Origin: Immundisolibacter sp049322795
GTDB taxonomy: Bacteria; Pseudomonadota; Gammaproteobacteria; Immundisolibacterales; Immundisolibacteraceae
Direction of reading: 5' to 3'
Assembly: GCA_049322795.1 (NCBI GenBank)
Contig: JBMOQH010000025.1
Coordinates: 163,606-227,605 of the forward strand
DNA length: 64,000 nt
Below the pieces are notes generated by a model, which saw nothing but the letters and a program-made list of their open reading frames with translations, was not told where the DNA came from and made no database searches. Below, piece after piece: positions 47,910 through 56,215 of this stretch. The position numbers were made by a program, and so were the translations under genes. How positions within the stretch are numbered: position 1 is the first letter of the stretch; each line of letters starts with the position of its first letter.

Positions 47910-48908
47910 ATGAACTCAAACAAATCGCTTCTGTTCGCCGCCGGTTTGGCGGCCTGCAGCGCCAGCGTCATGGCCACCGAGCTGGACGATCGCTGGTACC
48001 TGTCCGCCGGCATCGGCTACGCGTTCGGCGACGATGACCGCGAACTGCCGGGCACGGGCTGGGATGTGGACGGTGGTCCGGCTGCCTTCGTCGGCGTTGG
48101 CAAGGCCATCAACGACTGGCTGAATCTCGAGCTGAACATCAAGGGCAATCGCTACGACCTGGGCAGCGGCAACGGCGACTGGGAGCAGTATGGCGCCACC
48201 CTGGACGGCCTGTTCTTCTTCAACCGCAATCCGAAGTTCGCGCCCTACGCGGTGATCGGCGGCGGGATGATCCACTCCAACATCAATGGCGCGGACGACA
48301 ACAATCCCATCGCCGAAGCGGGCTTGGGCTTCATGCGCACCATCAACGACGCGGGCGACACCCTGCGCGCCGAAGTACGGCATCGCTGGGATTTCGCCGA
48401 TAGCAACTGGCCGGGTGGCGACGAGACCTTCAATGACTGGGTGCTGATGGTCGGTGTGACCATTCCGCTGGGCAAGCGCGCCGAAGCACCTGCCCCGGTG
48501 CCGGTCGCGGTGGCCGAGCCCGCGCCCACCCCGCCGCCTCCGCCGCCCGCGCCGGTCACCGAGACCGTGGTGCTCAAGGGCGTCAATTTCTGCTTCGACT
48601 GCGACACGCTGTCGAACGAGGCGAAGTCGATTCTCGACGGGGACGCGATGGCCATTGTCAAGCATCATCCGAACGCCACCTTCGAAGTGGCCGGGCACAC
48701 CGATGCGGTGGGCAGCGACAGGTACAACCAGAGCCTGTCGCAGCGGCGGGCCAACAGCGTTCGCGCCTACCTGGTGGAGCAGGGTGTGGACGGCAGCAAG
48801 ATGACGGCTACCGGTTACGGCGAGAGTCAGCCGGTGGCCGACAACGGCACGGCGGCCGGCCGGGCCGAAAACCGCCGCGTTGAGCTGCGTTTCACCGAAA
48901 CGCGCTGA
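47910..48908 (+). CDS. OmpA family outer membrane protein
   Basis: The 332-residue protein has a signal peptide (MNSNKSLLFAAGLAACSASVMA, cut before TELDD) and an eight-strand OmpA-like barrel (about 25-190). A proline-rich hinge (APAPVPVAVAEPAPTPPPPPPAP) precedes the OmpA C-terminal peptidoglycan-binding domain (VAGHTDAVGSDRYNQSLSQRRANSVRAYL). The first strand of that domain reads NFCFDCDTLS, adding two cysteines three apart where most members have LFDFD-like sequence. The ATG 47910 has an AAGAGG ribosome binding site. A strong terminator follows. Confidence 0.9.
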   Translation: MNSNKSLLFAAGLAACSASVMATELDDRWYLSAGIGYAFGDDDRELPGTGWDVDGGPAAFVGVGKAINDWLNLELNIKGNRYDLGSGNGDWEQYGATLDGLFFFNRNPKFAPYAVIGGGMIHSNINGADDNNPIAEAGLGFMRTINDAGDTLRAEVRHRWDFADSNWPGGDETFNDWVLMVGVTIPLGKRAEAPAPVPVAVAEPAPTPPPPPPAPVTETVVLKGVNFCFDCDTLSNEAKSILDGDAMAIVKHHPNATFEVAGHTDAVGSDRYNQSLSQRRANSVRAYLVEQGVDGSKMTATGYGESQPVADNGTAAGRAENRRVELRFTETR

Positions 48909-48946
48909 CGCCACGCGGCCGGGCCACCAGCCCGGCAGATGGACAC

Positions 48947-48976
48947 ACAAAGCCCGCGGCGTGCCGCGGGCTTTGT
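48947..48976 (+). terminator. strong hairpin terminator after the OmpA-like gene
   Basis: A perfect 14-base inverted repeat (48947-48960 with 48963-48976, loop CGTG once the innermost pair opens) is followed by GCTTTCT. The A-rich arm on the left makes it usable on both strands. Confidence 0.75.
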
Positions 48977-49065
48977 GCTTTCTGGCGTACCGAAAGGCGG
49001 TCCGTACTACCATCGCCCGGCGCGCCTTGCGCGCATGTCCACCACAACGAAGAGGAGAACCGACC

Positions 49066-49839
49066 ATGACCAGCAATACCTACGCCGGCCTCAGGGGCCG
49101 CGTGGTCATCATTACCGGCGCCGGCCAAGGTATCGGTCGCGCCTACGCCAAGCATTTCGCGGCCCAAGGGGCGATCCCGGTGATCGCCGAATTCAACGCC
49201 GAGGCCGGCCAGCGCGTCGAGGACGAGGTGAAGGCGCAAGGTGGCCAGGCGCTGTTCGTGAAGACCGACGTCGCCGACGAGGCGTCCACCCAGGCGATGG
49301 CCCAGGCCGCGCTCGACGCCTTCGGCCGCATCGACTGCCTGATCAACAACGCCGCCGTGTTCTCGCGCATCACCATGGCGCCGTTCTGGGAGCTGCCGGT
49401 GGACGAGTGGCGGCGCGCCATGGACGTCAACATCACCGGCTCGTTCCTGTGCGCGCGGGCGGTGGTGCCGGCCATGCAGGCGCGGCGCTTCGGGCGCATC
49501 ATCAACATCTCGTCGGCGACCATGATCATGGGCCGCGAGAACTACCTGCACTACATCACCTCCAAGGCCGCCATGGTCGGCATGACGCGCTCCATGGCGC
49601 GCGAACTCGGCTCCTGGGACATCACCGTCAACACCTTCTGGCCGGGCGTGACCAAGACTGAGATCGAGCGCCCGTCGGTGCCGAACGAGGTGTTCGAGCG
49701 CATGACGCAGATGCAGTCCATCAAGCGCCTGACGCATACCGACGACCTCGCCCACGGCGTGATGTTCCTGTGCTCAGACGACGCCGGTTTCATCACCGGC
49801 CAGAGCCTGCAGGTGGACGGCGGACTGACCTTCATCTGA
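49066..49839 (+). CDS. SDR family oxidoreductase
   Basis: This 257-residue classical short-chain dehydrogenase has the cofactor motif TGAGQGIG (about 18-25), NNAAVF (about 95-100), a catalytic serine in IINISSATM and the Y-x-x-x-K pair in YITSK, and ends with the usual VDGGLTFI. The acidic residue following the second strand (IAEFNAEAGQ) suggests NAD(H) preference. The ribosome binding site is GAGGAG at 49052-49057. It stands alone between a terminator and nadE, and nothing in its surroundings points to a substrate. It resembles FabG-type or 3-hydroxyacid/alcohol dehydrogenases only in general fold. Confidence 0.85.
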   Translation: MTSNTYAGLRGRVVIITGAGQGIGRAYAKHFAAQGAIPVIAEFNAEAGQRVEDEVKAQGGQALFVKTDVADEASTQAMAQAALDAFGRIDCLINNAAVFSRITMAPFWELPVDEWRRAMDVNITGSFLCARAVVPAMQARRFGRIINISSATMIMGRENYLHYITSKAAMVGMTRSMARELGSWDITVNTFWPGVTKTEIERPSVPNEVFERMTQMQSIKRLTHTDDLAHGVMFLCSDDAGFITGQSLQVDGGLTFI

Positions 49840-49951
49840 GCGGCCAGTCGCGGCCGGCCACCGTGCGCGGGTGGCCGGTCCGGGCGCGGCGGCGGTGGTA
49901 CAGTGCGCGCCATTCCATCCGGATCGTGACAGCCGCCACCCCCGCCGAGCC

Positions 49952-51598
49952 ATGCCCCGCGAACTGACCATCGCACTCGCCCAGATGAACTGTCTGGTCG
50001 GCGACATCACCGGCAACGTCGACAAGATCATCGAACTGTCCGCCACCGCCCGCCGCGAACATGGGGCGGATCTGGTGGTGTTTCCGGAGCTGGCGATCAC
50101 CGGCTACCCGCCCGAGGATCTGCTGCTGCGCCCGGAGTTCATCGAACGCGCGGAGGCGGGCGTCGAGCGCATCCGCCGCGGCGTCGGCGGCATTGGCGTG
50201 GTGGTGGGTTACCCGCATCTGGCCAAGGGCGAGCTGTACAACGCCGCTGTCGTGCTGCGCGATGGCGACACTCTGGCGCTGTACCACAAGCACCTGCTGC
50301 CCAACTACAGCGTGTTCGACGAGAAACGCTATTTCCACGCCGGCACGCGGCCGGCGGTGTTCGAACTGGCGGGCGTGCAGGTGGGCCTCACGGTTTGTGA
50401 GGACATCTGGGGGGCGGCGCCAATGGCGCAGGCCGTGCGCGCCGGCGCGCAGCTCATCGTCAACATCAACGCGTCGCCGTTTCACGTCGACAAGCAAGCC
50501 GAGCGCGAGGCGGTGATCCGCGAACGCATTGCCGCCAATCCCGTGCCGGTGGTGTACGTGAACATGGTCGGCGGACAGGACGAGCTGGTTTTCGATGGCG
50601 GCTCGCTGGTGATGGACGGTCAGGGCCGCATCTGCGCCCGCGCGCCCGCCTTCGAGGAAGGCCTGTACCTCGCGCGCTTCCGTCAGGGCCGCACCGGCGT
50701 GGAAGCGATCCCGGGCGAGCCGGCCAAGATCGACAGCCTTGCCAGCATCTACCAGGCGCTGGTCACCGGTGTGCGTGATTACATCGGCAAGAACCGCTTC
50801 GCCGGTGCCATCGTGGGCCTGTCGGGGGGTGTCGATTCGGCCCTCACGGTCGCCATCGCCGCCGATGCGCTCGGCCCCGAGCGTGTGCACGCGGTGATGA
50901 TGCCCTCGCCGTACACGGCGGACATGAGCCTCGAGGACGCCCGCGAGGAAGCGCAGGCGCTTGGCGTGCGCTACAGCACGATTCCCATCGCCGATACGGT
51001 GGCCGCCATCGAGCGCGCGCTGGCGGACGAATTCAGCGGCGTGGCGCGCGACACGACCGAGGAGAACATCCAGGCCCGCGTGCGCGGCGTGCTGCTGATG
51101 GCGCTGTCGAACAAGACCGGCAAGCTGGTGCTCACCACCGGCAACAAGACCGAGATGGCGGTCGGTTACGCCACGTTGTACGGTGACATGGCGGGTGGTT
51201 TTGCCGTCATCAAGGACGTGCCCAAGCTGCTGGTCTACAAGCTTTCGCGCTACCGCAACAGCCTGTCGCCGGTGATCCCGGAGCGGGTGTTGACGCGCCC
51301 GCCGTCAGCCGAGCTGCGGCCGGACCAGACCGACCAGGACAGCCTGCCGCCGTATGACGTGCTGGATGCCATCCTGGAGCTGTACGTCGAGCAGGATCAG
51401 TCGGCCGAGGACATCGCGCGCGCCACCGGAGCCAGCCTCAAGACCATCCGCGAGGTTATCGGCATGGTCACGCGCAACGAGTACAAGCGCCGTCAGGCGG
51501 CCCCCGGCGTGCGCATCAGCCAGCGCGCCTTCGGGCGCGACCGCCGTTACCCGATCACGTCGGGTTTCAAGGAGCCACGCGGCGGCCAGAGCGGTTAG
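49952..51598 (+). CDS. nadE: glutamine-dependent NAD+ synthetase
   Basis: NadE amidates deamido-NAD+ to NAD+. The 548-residue protein is the two-domain form. The N-terminal nitrilase-like glutaminase has the Glu46-Lys113-Cys149 triad (VVFPELAITG, YHKHLLPNYSVFDE, LTVCEDIWG). The C-terminal synthetase has the PP-loop SGGVDS (291-296) and TTGNKTEMAVGYATLYGDMAGGFAVIKD. The start ATG 49952 (MPRELTIALAQMN) is chosen by alignment. A TG-G-TACAGT box near 49895 may be its -10. A weak stem at 51597-51622 followed by ATTTT may terminate it. Confidence 0.95.
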   Translation: MPRELTIALAQMNCLVGDITGNVDKIIELSATARREHGADLVVFPELAITGYPPEDLLLRPEFIERAEAGVERIRRGVGGIGVVVGYPHLAKGELYNAAVVLRDGDTLALYHKHLLPNYSVFDEKRYFHAGTRPAVFELAGVQVGLTVCEDIWGAAPMAQAVRAGAQLIVNINASPFHVDKQAEREAVIRERIAANPVPVVYVNMVGGQDELVFDGGSLVMDGQGRICARAPAFEEGLYLARFRQGRTGVEAIPGEPAKIDSLASIYQALVTGVRDYIGKNRFAGAIVGLSGGVDSALTVAIAADALGPERVHAVMMPSPYTADMSLEDAREEAQALGVRYSTIPIADTVAAIERALADEFSGVARDTTEENIQARVRGVLLMALSNKTGKLVLTTGNKTEMAVGYATLYGDMAGGFAVIKDVPKLLVYKLSRYRNSLSPVIPERVLTRPPSAELRPDQTDQDSLPPYDVLDAILELYVEQDQSAEDIARATGASLKTIREVIGMVTRNEYKRRQAAPGVRISQRAFGRDRRYPITSGFKEPRGGQSG

Positions 51599-51758
51599 GG
51601 AGGCGCTGAAACGCCCATCCCTGCGATTTTCAACCTGCCGCATCGCGGTACATGCCCGCCTTGCGCTGCGCGGACAAGGGCTCGCGCCAGTGATCCATGC
51701 CGGGGCGCCCTGACAGGTCAGCGCCTTGCCCACGCTACCCAGCACTGGCGCCATCTGG

Positions 51759-51764
51759 TATAAA
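51759..51764 (+). promoter_or_regulatory. putative extended -10 box of rpmB-rpmG
   Basis: TGG followed by TATAAA gives an extended -10 about 50 bases before the rpmB start. The -35 region is weak. A CTTTTTT tract follows the expected start point. The rest of the 217-base gap 51599-51815 holds no reading frame I would support. Confidence 0.45.
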
Positions 51765-51815
51765 TGCCGACCTTTTTTGCCGACGGTCTGGTCGGCACGG
51801 TCCGCGGAGAATTCC

Positions 51816-52052
51816 ATGTCCAGGGTTTGCGAGGTCACCGGCAAGGGCCCGATGACCGGTAACAATGTGTCGCACGCCAACAACAAGACGCGGCGGCGCT
51901 TCCTGCCCAACCTGCAGCGCCACCGTTTCTGGGTGGCCGCCGAGAAGCGCTATGTCACGCTGCGCCTGTCGCGGCAGGGCATGCGCATCATTGACAAGAA
52001 AGGCATCGAGGCAGTGCTGGCCGAGATGCGCGGCCGCGGCGTCAAGGTTTAA
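51816..52052 (+). CDS. rpmB: 50S ribosomal protein L28
   Basis: L28 is a 78-residue protein of the large subunit. The sequence MSRVCEVTGKGPMTGNNVSHANNKTRRRFLPNLQ and the RFWVAAEKRYVTLRLSRQGMRIIDKKGI segment are typical. It has only one cysteine in the N-terminal knuckle position, so it is the zinc-free form. rpmG follows 12 bases later, the standard bacterial pair. The next DNA-repair gene, mutM, is also near rpmBG in E. coli, but here four ABC-system genes separate them. Confidence 0.97.
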   Translation: MSRVCEVTGKGPMTGNNVSHANNKTRRRFLPNLQRHRFWVAAEKRYVTLRLSRQGMRIIDKKGIEAVLAEMRGRGVKV

Positions 52053-52064
52053 GGAGCAGCTTCC

Positions 52065-52220
52065 ATGCGCGAGAAAATCAAGCTGGTGTCCACCGCCGGG
52101 ACCGGGCACTTCTATACGACCATGAAGAACAAGCGCAACACGCCGGACAAGATCGAACTGCGCAAGTTCGACCCCAAGGCGCGTGCCTACGTGACCTACA
52201 AGGAAGCGAAGATCAAGTAA
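52065..52220 (+). CDS. rpmG: 50S ribosomal protein L33
   Basis: L33 has 51 residues here, starting MREKIKLVSTAGTGHFYTTMKNKR and ending DPKARAYVTYKEAKIK. It lacks the two CxxC pairs of the zinc-binding form, so it is the cysteine-free version. An AAGGAG ribosome binding site at 52051-52056, overlapping the rpmB stop, precedes the ATG at 52065. The gene is short but unambiguous by sequence and by its position after rpmB. Confidence 0.96.
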   Translation: MREKIKLVSTAGTGHFYTTMKNKRNTPDKIELRKFDPKARAYVTYKEAKIK

Positions 52221-52248
52221 ACCGCGACCCGGACGCGACATTCGGACC

Positions 52249-53214
52249 ATGACGGCCGAAGTTCTCGTCGAAGTCGAGAGCGTGTCGCGCAGTTTCGGCC
52301 ACCGGCCGGTGCTGCGGGACGTCAGTTTCAGTGTGGTGAAGGGCGAAGTGCTGGGCTTTCTCGGCCCGAACGGCGCCGGCAAGACCACCACCATGCGCAT
52401 CCTCACCGGCACGCTGGCGCCCAGTGCCGGCCGCGTGCGGGTCGGTGGCATCGACATGCTCGATGCACCCACTCGCGCCAAGGCACAGCTCGGCTACCTG
52501 CCGGAAACCCCGCCGCTGAACCGCGACCTCACGGTCGACGAATACCTCGATTTCTGCGCCCGCCTGCGCCGCCTGCCGTCCCGCCAGGTGCGCCCGGCCC
52601 GCGAGCAAGCCAAGGCGCGCTGCGGTCTGCAGGACGTCGGACGGCGCCTGATCGGCAACGTCTCCAAGGGTTATCAGCAGCGCGTCGGTATCGCGCAGGC
52701 CATCATCCACAACCCGGCGGTGGTGATCCTGGATGAGCCGACAGTGGGTCTGGACCCGATCCAGATCCAGGAAATCCGCGCCCTGATCCGCGAGCTCGGG
52801 CAGGCGCACAGCGTGATCCTGTCCACGCACATCCTGTCCGAAGTGCAGGCCATCTGCAGCCACGTGCAGATCATCCGCCGCGGCGAGTTGGTGCTTAAGG
52901 CCGGCATCGACGAGCTGGCCACGCACCTCACCGGCGCGCACCTCGAAATTGCCCTGCGCCGCCCGCCGGACGCGGCGTCCATCACCGCTGTTGCGGGCGT
53001 CGCCGCGGCGCACGCGGTGGGCGAGGGGCGCTGGCTGATCAGCTTCGAGGCCGGCGCCGAGCCGACCGACGCGCTGGTCCGGGCCGCCGTGGCCGGCGAC
53101 TGGGGTCTGCACGAACTCACCCGCCCGCGCCTGTCGTTGGAAGAGGTGTTCCTCGAATTGGCCGGCGACGCGCCCGTCGACACCCCCGCTGGCGAGACGC
53201 AGGAGGCGGCATGA
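52249..53214 (+). CDS. ABC transporter ATP-binding protein (GldA-like)
   Basis: The 321-residue ATPase has Walker A GPNGAGKTTT (about 44-53), a Q-loop in LGYLPETPPL, the signature variant VSKGYQQRVG, Walker B VVILDEPTVGLDP and the H-loop STHIL. After residue 220 it carries the C-terminal extension seen in ABC-2-type exporters of the GldA/NatA class. It overlaps the next gene (ABC-2 permease) as ATGA. Together with the next three genes it forms a Gld-like module. GldA-F-G support gliding in Bacteroidetes, but the role in other bacteria is not established, and I see no other gliding genes. Confidence 0.88.
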   Translation: MTAEVLVEVESVSRSFGHRPVLRDVSFSVVKGEVLGFLGPNGAGKTTTMRILTGTLAPSAGRVRVGGIDMLDAPTRAKAQLGYLPETPPLNRDLTVDEYLDFCARLRRLPSRQVRPAREQAKARCGLQDVGRRLIGNVSKGYQQRVGIAQAIIHNPAVVILDEPTVGLDPIQIQEIRALIRELGQAHSVILSTHILSEVQAICSHVQIIRRGELVLKAGIDELATHLTGAHLEIALRRPPDAASITAVAGVAAAHAVGEGRWLISFEAGAEPTDALVRAAVAGDWGLHELTRPRLSLEEVFLELAGDAPVDTPAGETQEAA

Positions 53215-53972
53215 GAAGCGTGCTCGCCATCGCCGGGCGCGAGCTGCGCGTGCTGTTTGCTTCGCCGTCCGCCTGGGCCATGCTGGCCGTGGTGCAGGCC
53301 ATCCTGGGCTACCTGTTCCTGACGCAGATCGACATGTTCGTGCAGCTGCGCTCGCAGCTGATGGCCATGCCGAATCCGCCCGGTCTGACCGAAATCGTCG
53401 CCCCCTCGCTGTTCGGAAGTGCCGGCATCGTGCTGCTGATGGTGGTGCCGCTGATCACCATGCGCAGCTTCGCCGAGGAACGGCGCAACCAGACCCTGCC
53501 GCTGCTGTTGTCGGCGCCGGTTTCGGTGACCGGGATCGTGCTCGGCAAATACCTGGCATTGATGGGTTTTCTCACCCTGATAACGGGTCTCACCGCGCTG
53601 ATGCCGGCCAGTCTGCTGCTGGGGGCCCGGCTCGATCTCGGCCTCCTCGCCGCCGGCGTGCTGGGTTTGTGGTTGCTGCTCGGCAGCTTCGCTGCGCTCG
53701 GCCTGTTCATCTCGACGCTGACCTCGCACCCGATGGCGGCGGCGGTGAGCACCTTCGGCCTGCTGCTGCTGCTGTGGATTCTCGACTGGGCCGGTGGCAC
53801 GGCGGGCGAGGGCAGCGGCACGCTATTGCGCGAGCTGTCGATGCTGAACCGTTACCAGCCCTTGCTGCAAGGCGTGTTCTCGACCGCGGATGTGGCCTAT
53901 TTCGTCCTGTTCATCGTGCTGTTCCTGGGCCTGAGCGTGCGGCGCCTGGACGCCGAGCGGCTGGCTGGCTGA
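53211..53972 (+). CDS. ABC-2 type transporter permease (GldF-like)
   Basis: The 253-residue inner-membrane protein has about six hydrophobic helices and the layout of ABC-2 permeases. REERRNQTLPLLLSAPVS-like sequence (RSFAEERRNQTLPLLLSAP, about 84-102) is the conserved coupling element, and a large loop lies between helices 1 and 2. It follows the ATPase gene with a four-base overlap and precedes the GldG-like gene by six bases, so it is the membrane channel of the same complex. The transported substrate is unknown. Confidence 0.85.
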   Translation: MRSVLAIAGRELRVLFASPSAWAMLAVVQAILGYLFLTQIDMFVQLRSQLMAMPNPPGLTEIVAPSLFGSAGIVLLMVVPLITMRSFAEERRNQTLPLLLSAPVSVTGIVLGKYLALMGFLTLITGLTALMPASLLLGARLDLGLLAAGVLGLWLLLGSFAALGLFISTLTSHPMAAAVSTFGLLLLLWILDWAGGTAGEGSGTLLRELSMLNRYQPLLQGVFSTADVAYFVLFIVLFLGLSVRRLDAERLAG

Positions 53973-53978
53973 AGGCGT

Positions 53979-55322
53979 ATGGCGGGTCAGCCTTCCAGCC
54001 GCTTCGCGTTGCGCCTGCAAGGCGTGGTCGCAGTGTTGCTGTTCGTCGCGGTGGTCGGTCTGCTTGGCTCTGTCGCGCACCGGTACGACCAGCGCTTCGA
54101 CTGGACCGCAAACGGGCGCAATTCGCTCTCCGACGCCAGCCGGCAGGCGCTGGCCAGGCTGCCCGAGCCGGTGGCGGCGACGGTCTTCGTGCGTCCCAAC
54201 CCGCAGCTTCGGTCCAGCATCGACGATCTGCTGCAACGCTACGCCGCCGCATCGCCCAGATTCACGGTCAGGTATGTCAACCCGGACCAGGTGCCAGCCC
54301 GCGTCAAGGAGCTCGGCATCCGTACCGACGGGACGGTGGTGCTGGAGCTGGCCGACCGCCGTGAGAAGCTCGAGCAACTCGACGAGCAGGCCGTGACCAG
54401 CGCGCTCATGCGCCTGTCGCGAAGCGGCGAGCGCCAGCTGGTGTTTCTCGCCGGCCATGGCGAGCGCAGTCCGGACGGGCAGGCGAACCACGACCTGGCG
54501 AGCTTCACGGCGGCGCTGCGCGAACAGGGCGTGCAGGCGACGCGACCGGACCCGGCCACCGGCAAGGATCTGCCAACCGATGCCATTCTGGTCATCACCG
54601 CCCCGGCGGTCGATCTCACCGCGGACGAGGTGGCCGCGGTGCAGCGCTTCATCGCCGCCGGCGGCAACCTGCTGTGGTTGGCCGACCCGGGGCCGCTGCA
54701 CGGCCTGGAGCCGGTCGCCGCCGAGCTCGGCCTGCGCTTCGTGCCCGGAATCATCATCGATCCGGTCGGGCAGGCCATCGCCGGCAGCGCCCACTTCGCC
54801 ATAGCCACGCCGGAGAACTACCGCGCCCACGCCGCGCTGACGAATTTCGACTTCATGACGCTGTACCCGCTCGCCGCCGGCATCGAGCACGACGCGCAGG
54901 CCCCCTGGGTAGCCACCGACCTTGTCGAAATCGCGAGCGAAGGCTGGGCCGAGGTCGGCCCCATCGAAGACAAGGTCGCGTTCGACGAGGCAGAGGACCG
55001 GCACGGCCCGTTCGTGCTCGCCACCGCGTTCACCCGCCCGCAGGGCGAGCGCGAGCAGCGCGTGGTGGTGGTGGGCGACGGCGATTTTCTGTCGAACGCC
55101 TACATCGGCAACGGCGGCAACCTGAACCTCGGCCTCAACCTGGTCAACTGGCTGTCGGCCGACGAGGGTCTGGTGAACATCCCGCCGCGCACCGCCGCCG
55201 ACACCGACCTGACCTTGTCGCGCGATCACAGCCTGCTGATCGGCTTCGGCTTCCTGTTCGTCATGCCGGCGGCCTTCGCGGCGGCCGGCCTTGGGGTCTG
55301 GCTGCGCCGCCGGGGGCGCTGA
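53979..55322 (+). CDS. GldG-like ABC transporter auxiliary protein
   Basis: The 447-residue protein has an N-terminal membrane helix (about 12-33, LQGVVAVLLFVAVVGLLGSVA), a large periplasmic domain (about 50-415) of the ABC-type auxiliary family that includes GldG, and a C-terminal membrane helix (about 420-440) followed by a basic LRRRGR end. The segments FDWTANGRNSLSDASRQAL, VFLAGHGERSPDG and the VVVGDGDFLSNAYIGNGGNLNLGLNLVNWL block are family landmarks. It probably works with the ATPase and permease encoded upstream. It ends in a TGATG overlap with the next gene. Confidence 0.82.
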   Translation: MAGQPSSRFALRLQGVVAVLLFVAVVGLLGSVAHRYDQRFDWTANGRNSLSDASRQALARLPEPVAATVFVRPNPQLRSSIDDLLQRYAAASPRFTVRYVNPDQVPARVKELGIRTDGTVVLELADRREKLEQLDEQAVTSALMRLSRSGERQLVFLAGHGERSPDGQANHDLASFTAALREQGVQATRPDPATGKDLPTDAILVITAPAVDLTADEVAAVQRFIAAGGNLLWLADPGPLHGLEPVAAELGLRFVPGIIIDPVGQAIAGSAHFAIATPENYRAHAALTNFDFMTLYPLAAGIEHDAQAPWVATDLVEIASEGWAEVGPIEDKVAFDEAEDRHGPFVLATAFTRPQGEREQRVVVVGDGDFLSNAYIGNGGNLNLGLNLVNWLSADEGLVNIPPRTAADTDLTLSRDHSLLIGFGFLFVMPAAFAAAGLGVWLRRRGR

Positions 55323-56215
55323 TGCGCGGTCGTTTGTGGCTGAACCTTGGCCTCGTGCTCGCCGTCGCGGCGTTGGCGGCGATCGTCTGGTTCGAGCCCG
55401 GCAAGGCGCCGCCGCCGGTGGAAACCAGGCTCACGGCGCTTGCCGCGCAGACGGTCAAACGCATCGAATTCCTGCCGCCGCGTGGGGACGGCTTCGCCCT
55501 GGTGCGCGACGGCAAAAGCTGGTTCATCGAAACCCCGCGTCTTCGTGCGCAGCCGTTTCGAGTCGAGACCCTCCTCGAGCTGCCCGGCGCAGCGAGCGCG
55601 GCGCAGCTCACGCTGGCCGAGAACACGGACAACGCCTTCGGCGTCGATCCGCCGCAGGCGCGACTGGGCTTCGATGCGACCGAGATCGCGTTCGGCCTCA
55701 CCAACCCGGTTGGCCTGCGCCGCTACGTGCGCGTGGGTGACGCCGTGCATCTCATCGACGACCGGTATTTCCACCACGCCGCGTCCCGGTGGACCGACTG
55801 GGTGGATCGGCGCCTGCTGCCCGAGGGCGTGATGCTGACCCGCCTGCAACTGCCGGACATCACGCTCGCCCGCGTCGACACGGGCTGGCAGCTGAGCCCC
55901 GAACGGCCCGCCGTCGGGGCCGACGCCATCACCGCGTTGATCGACGAATGGCAGCGCGCCTATGCCATGGATGTGGAACAGGCCGACATGCCGGCCGACG
56001 CCAGGCCCTTGCGCGTCGAATGGAACGACGGCGTTCTCGATCTCGCGCTCGTCCGCGATGGCGACGAGTGGCTGCTGTACCGGCGCGACGCGCCGATCCG
56101 CTACCGTTTCAGCGACAACCAGGGCAAGCGGCTGCTGGACTTTCAGGAGCCCCAAGTCGAGCCGGCCGCGGAGCCTCCGGCGGTAGACGACGCCCACGCC
56201 CTACACGAGCACTGA
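55322..56215 (+). CDS. DUF4340 domain-containing membrane-anchored protein
   Basis: The 297-residue protein has one N-terminal anchor (about 6-24, LWLNLGLVLAVAALAAIVWF) and then a periplasmic DUF4340-type beta-rich domain, with repeated units such as RIEFLPPRGDGFALVRDGKSWFIETP and DGVLDLALVRDGDEWLLYRRD. DUF4340 genes are frequently found after GldG-like genes, so it is inferred to be the fourth part of the same envelope complex. The catalytic or binding role is unknown. Its stop overlaps the mutM start (TGATG). Confidence 0.8.
   Translation: MRGRLWLNLGLVLAVAALAAIVWFEPGKAPPPVETRLTALAAQTVKRIEFLPPRGDGFALVRDGKSWFIETPRLRAQPFRVETLLELPGAASAAQLTLAENTDNAFGVDPPQARLGFDATEIAFGLTNPVGLRRYVRVGDAVHLIDDRYFHHAASRWTDWVDRRLLPEGVMLTRLQLPDITLARVDTGWQLSPERPAVGADAITALIDEWQRAYAMDVEQADMPADARPLRVEWNDGVLDLALVRDGDEWLLYRRDAPIRYRFSDNQGKRLLDFQEPQVEPAAEPPAVDDAHALHEH

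Noticed and set aside
52249..55322. Assigning gliding motility to the Gld-like genes.
   Set aside because: No other gliding proteins are present, and the genes occur in non-gliding bacteria. Only the transporter-like architecture is supported.
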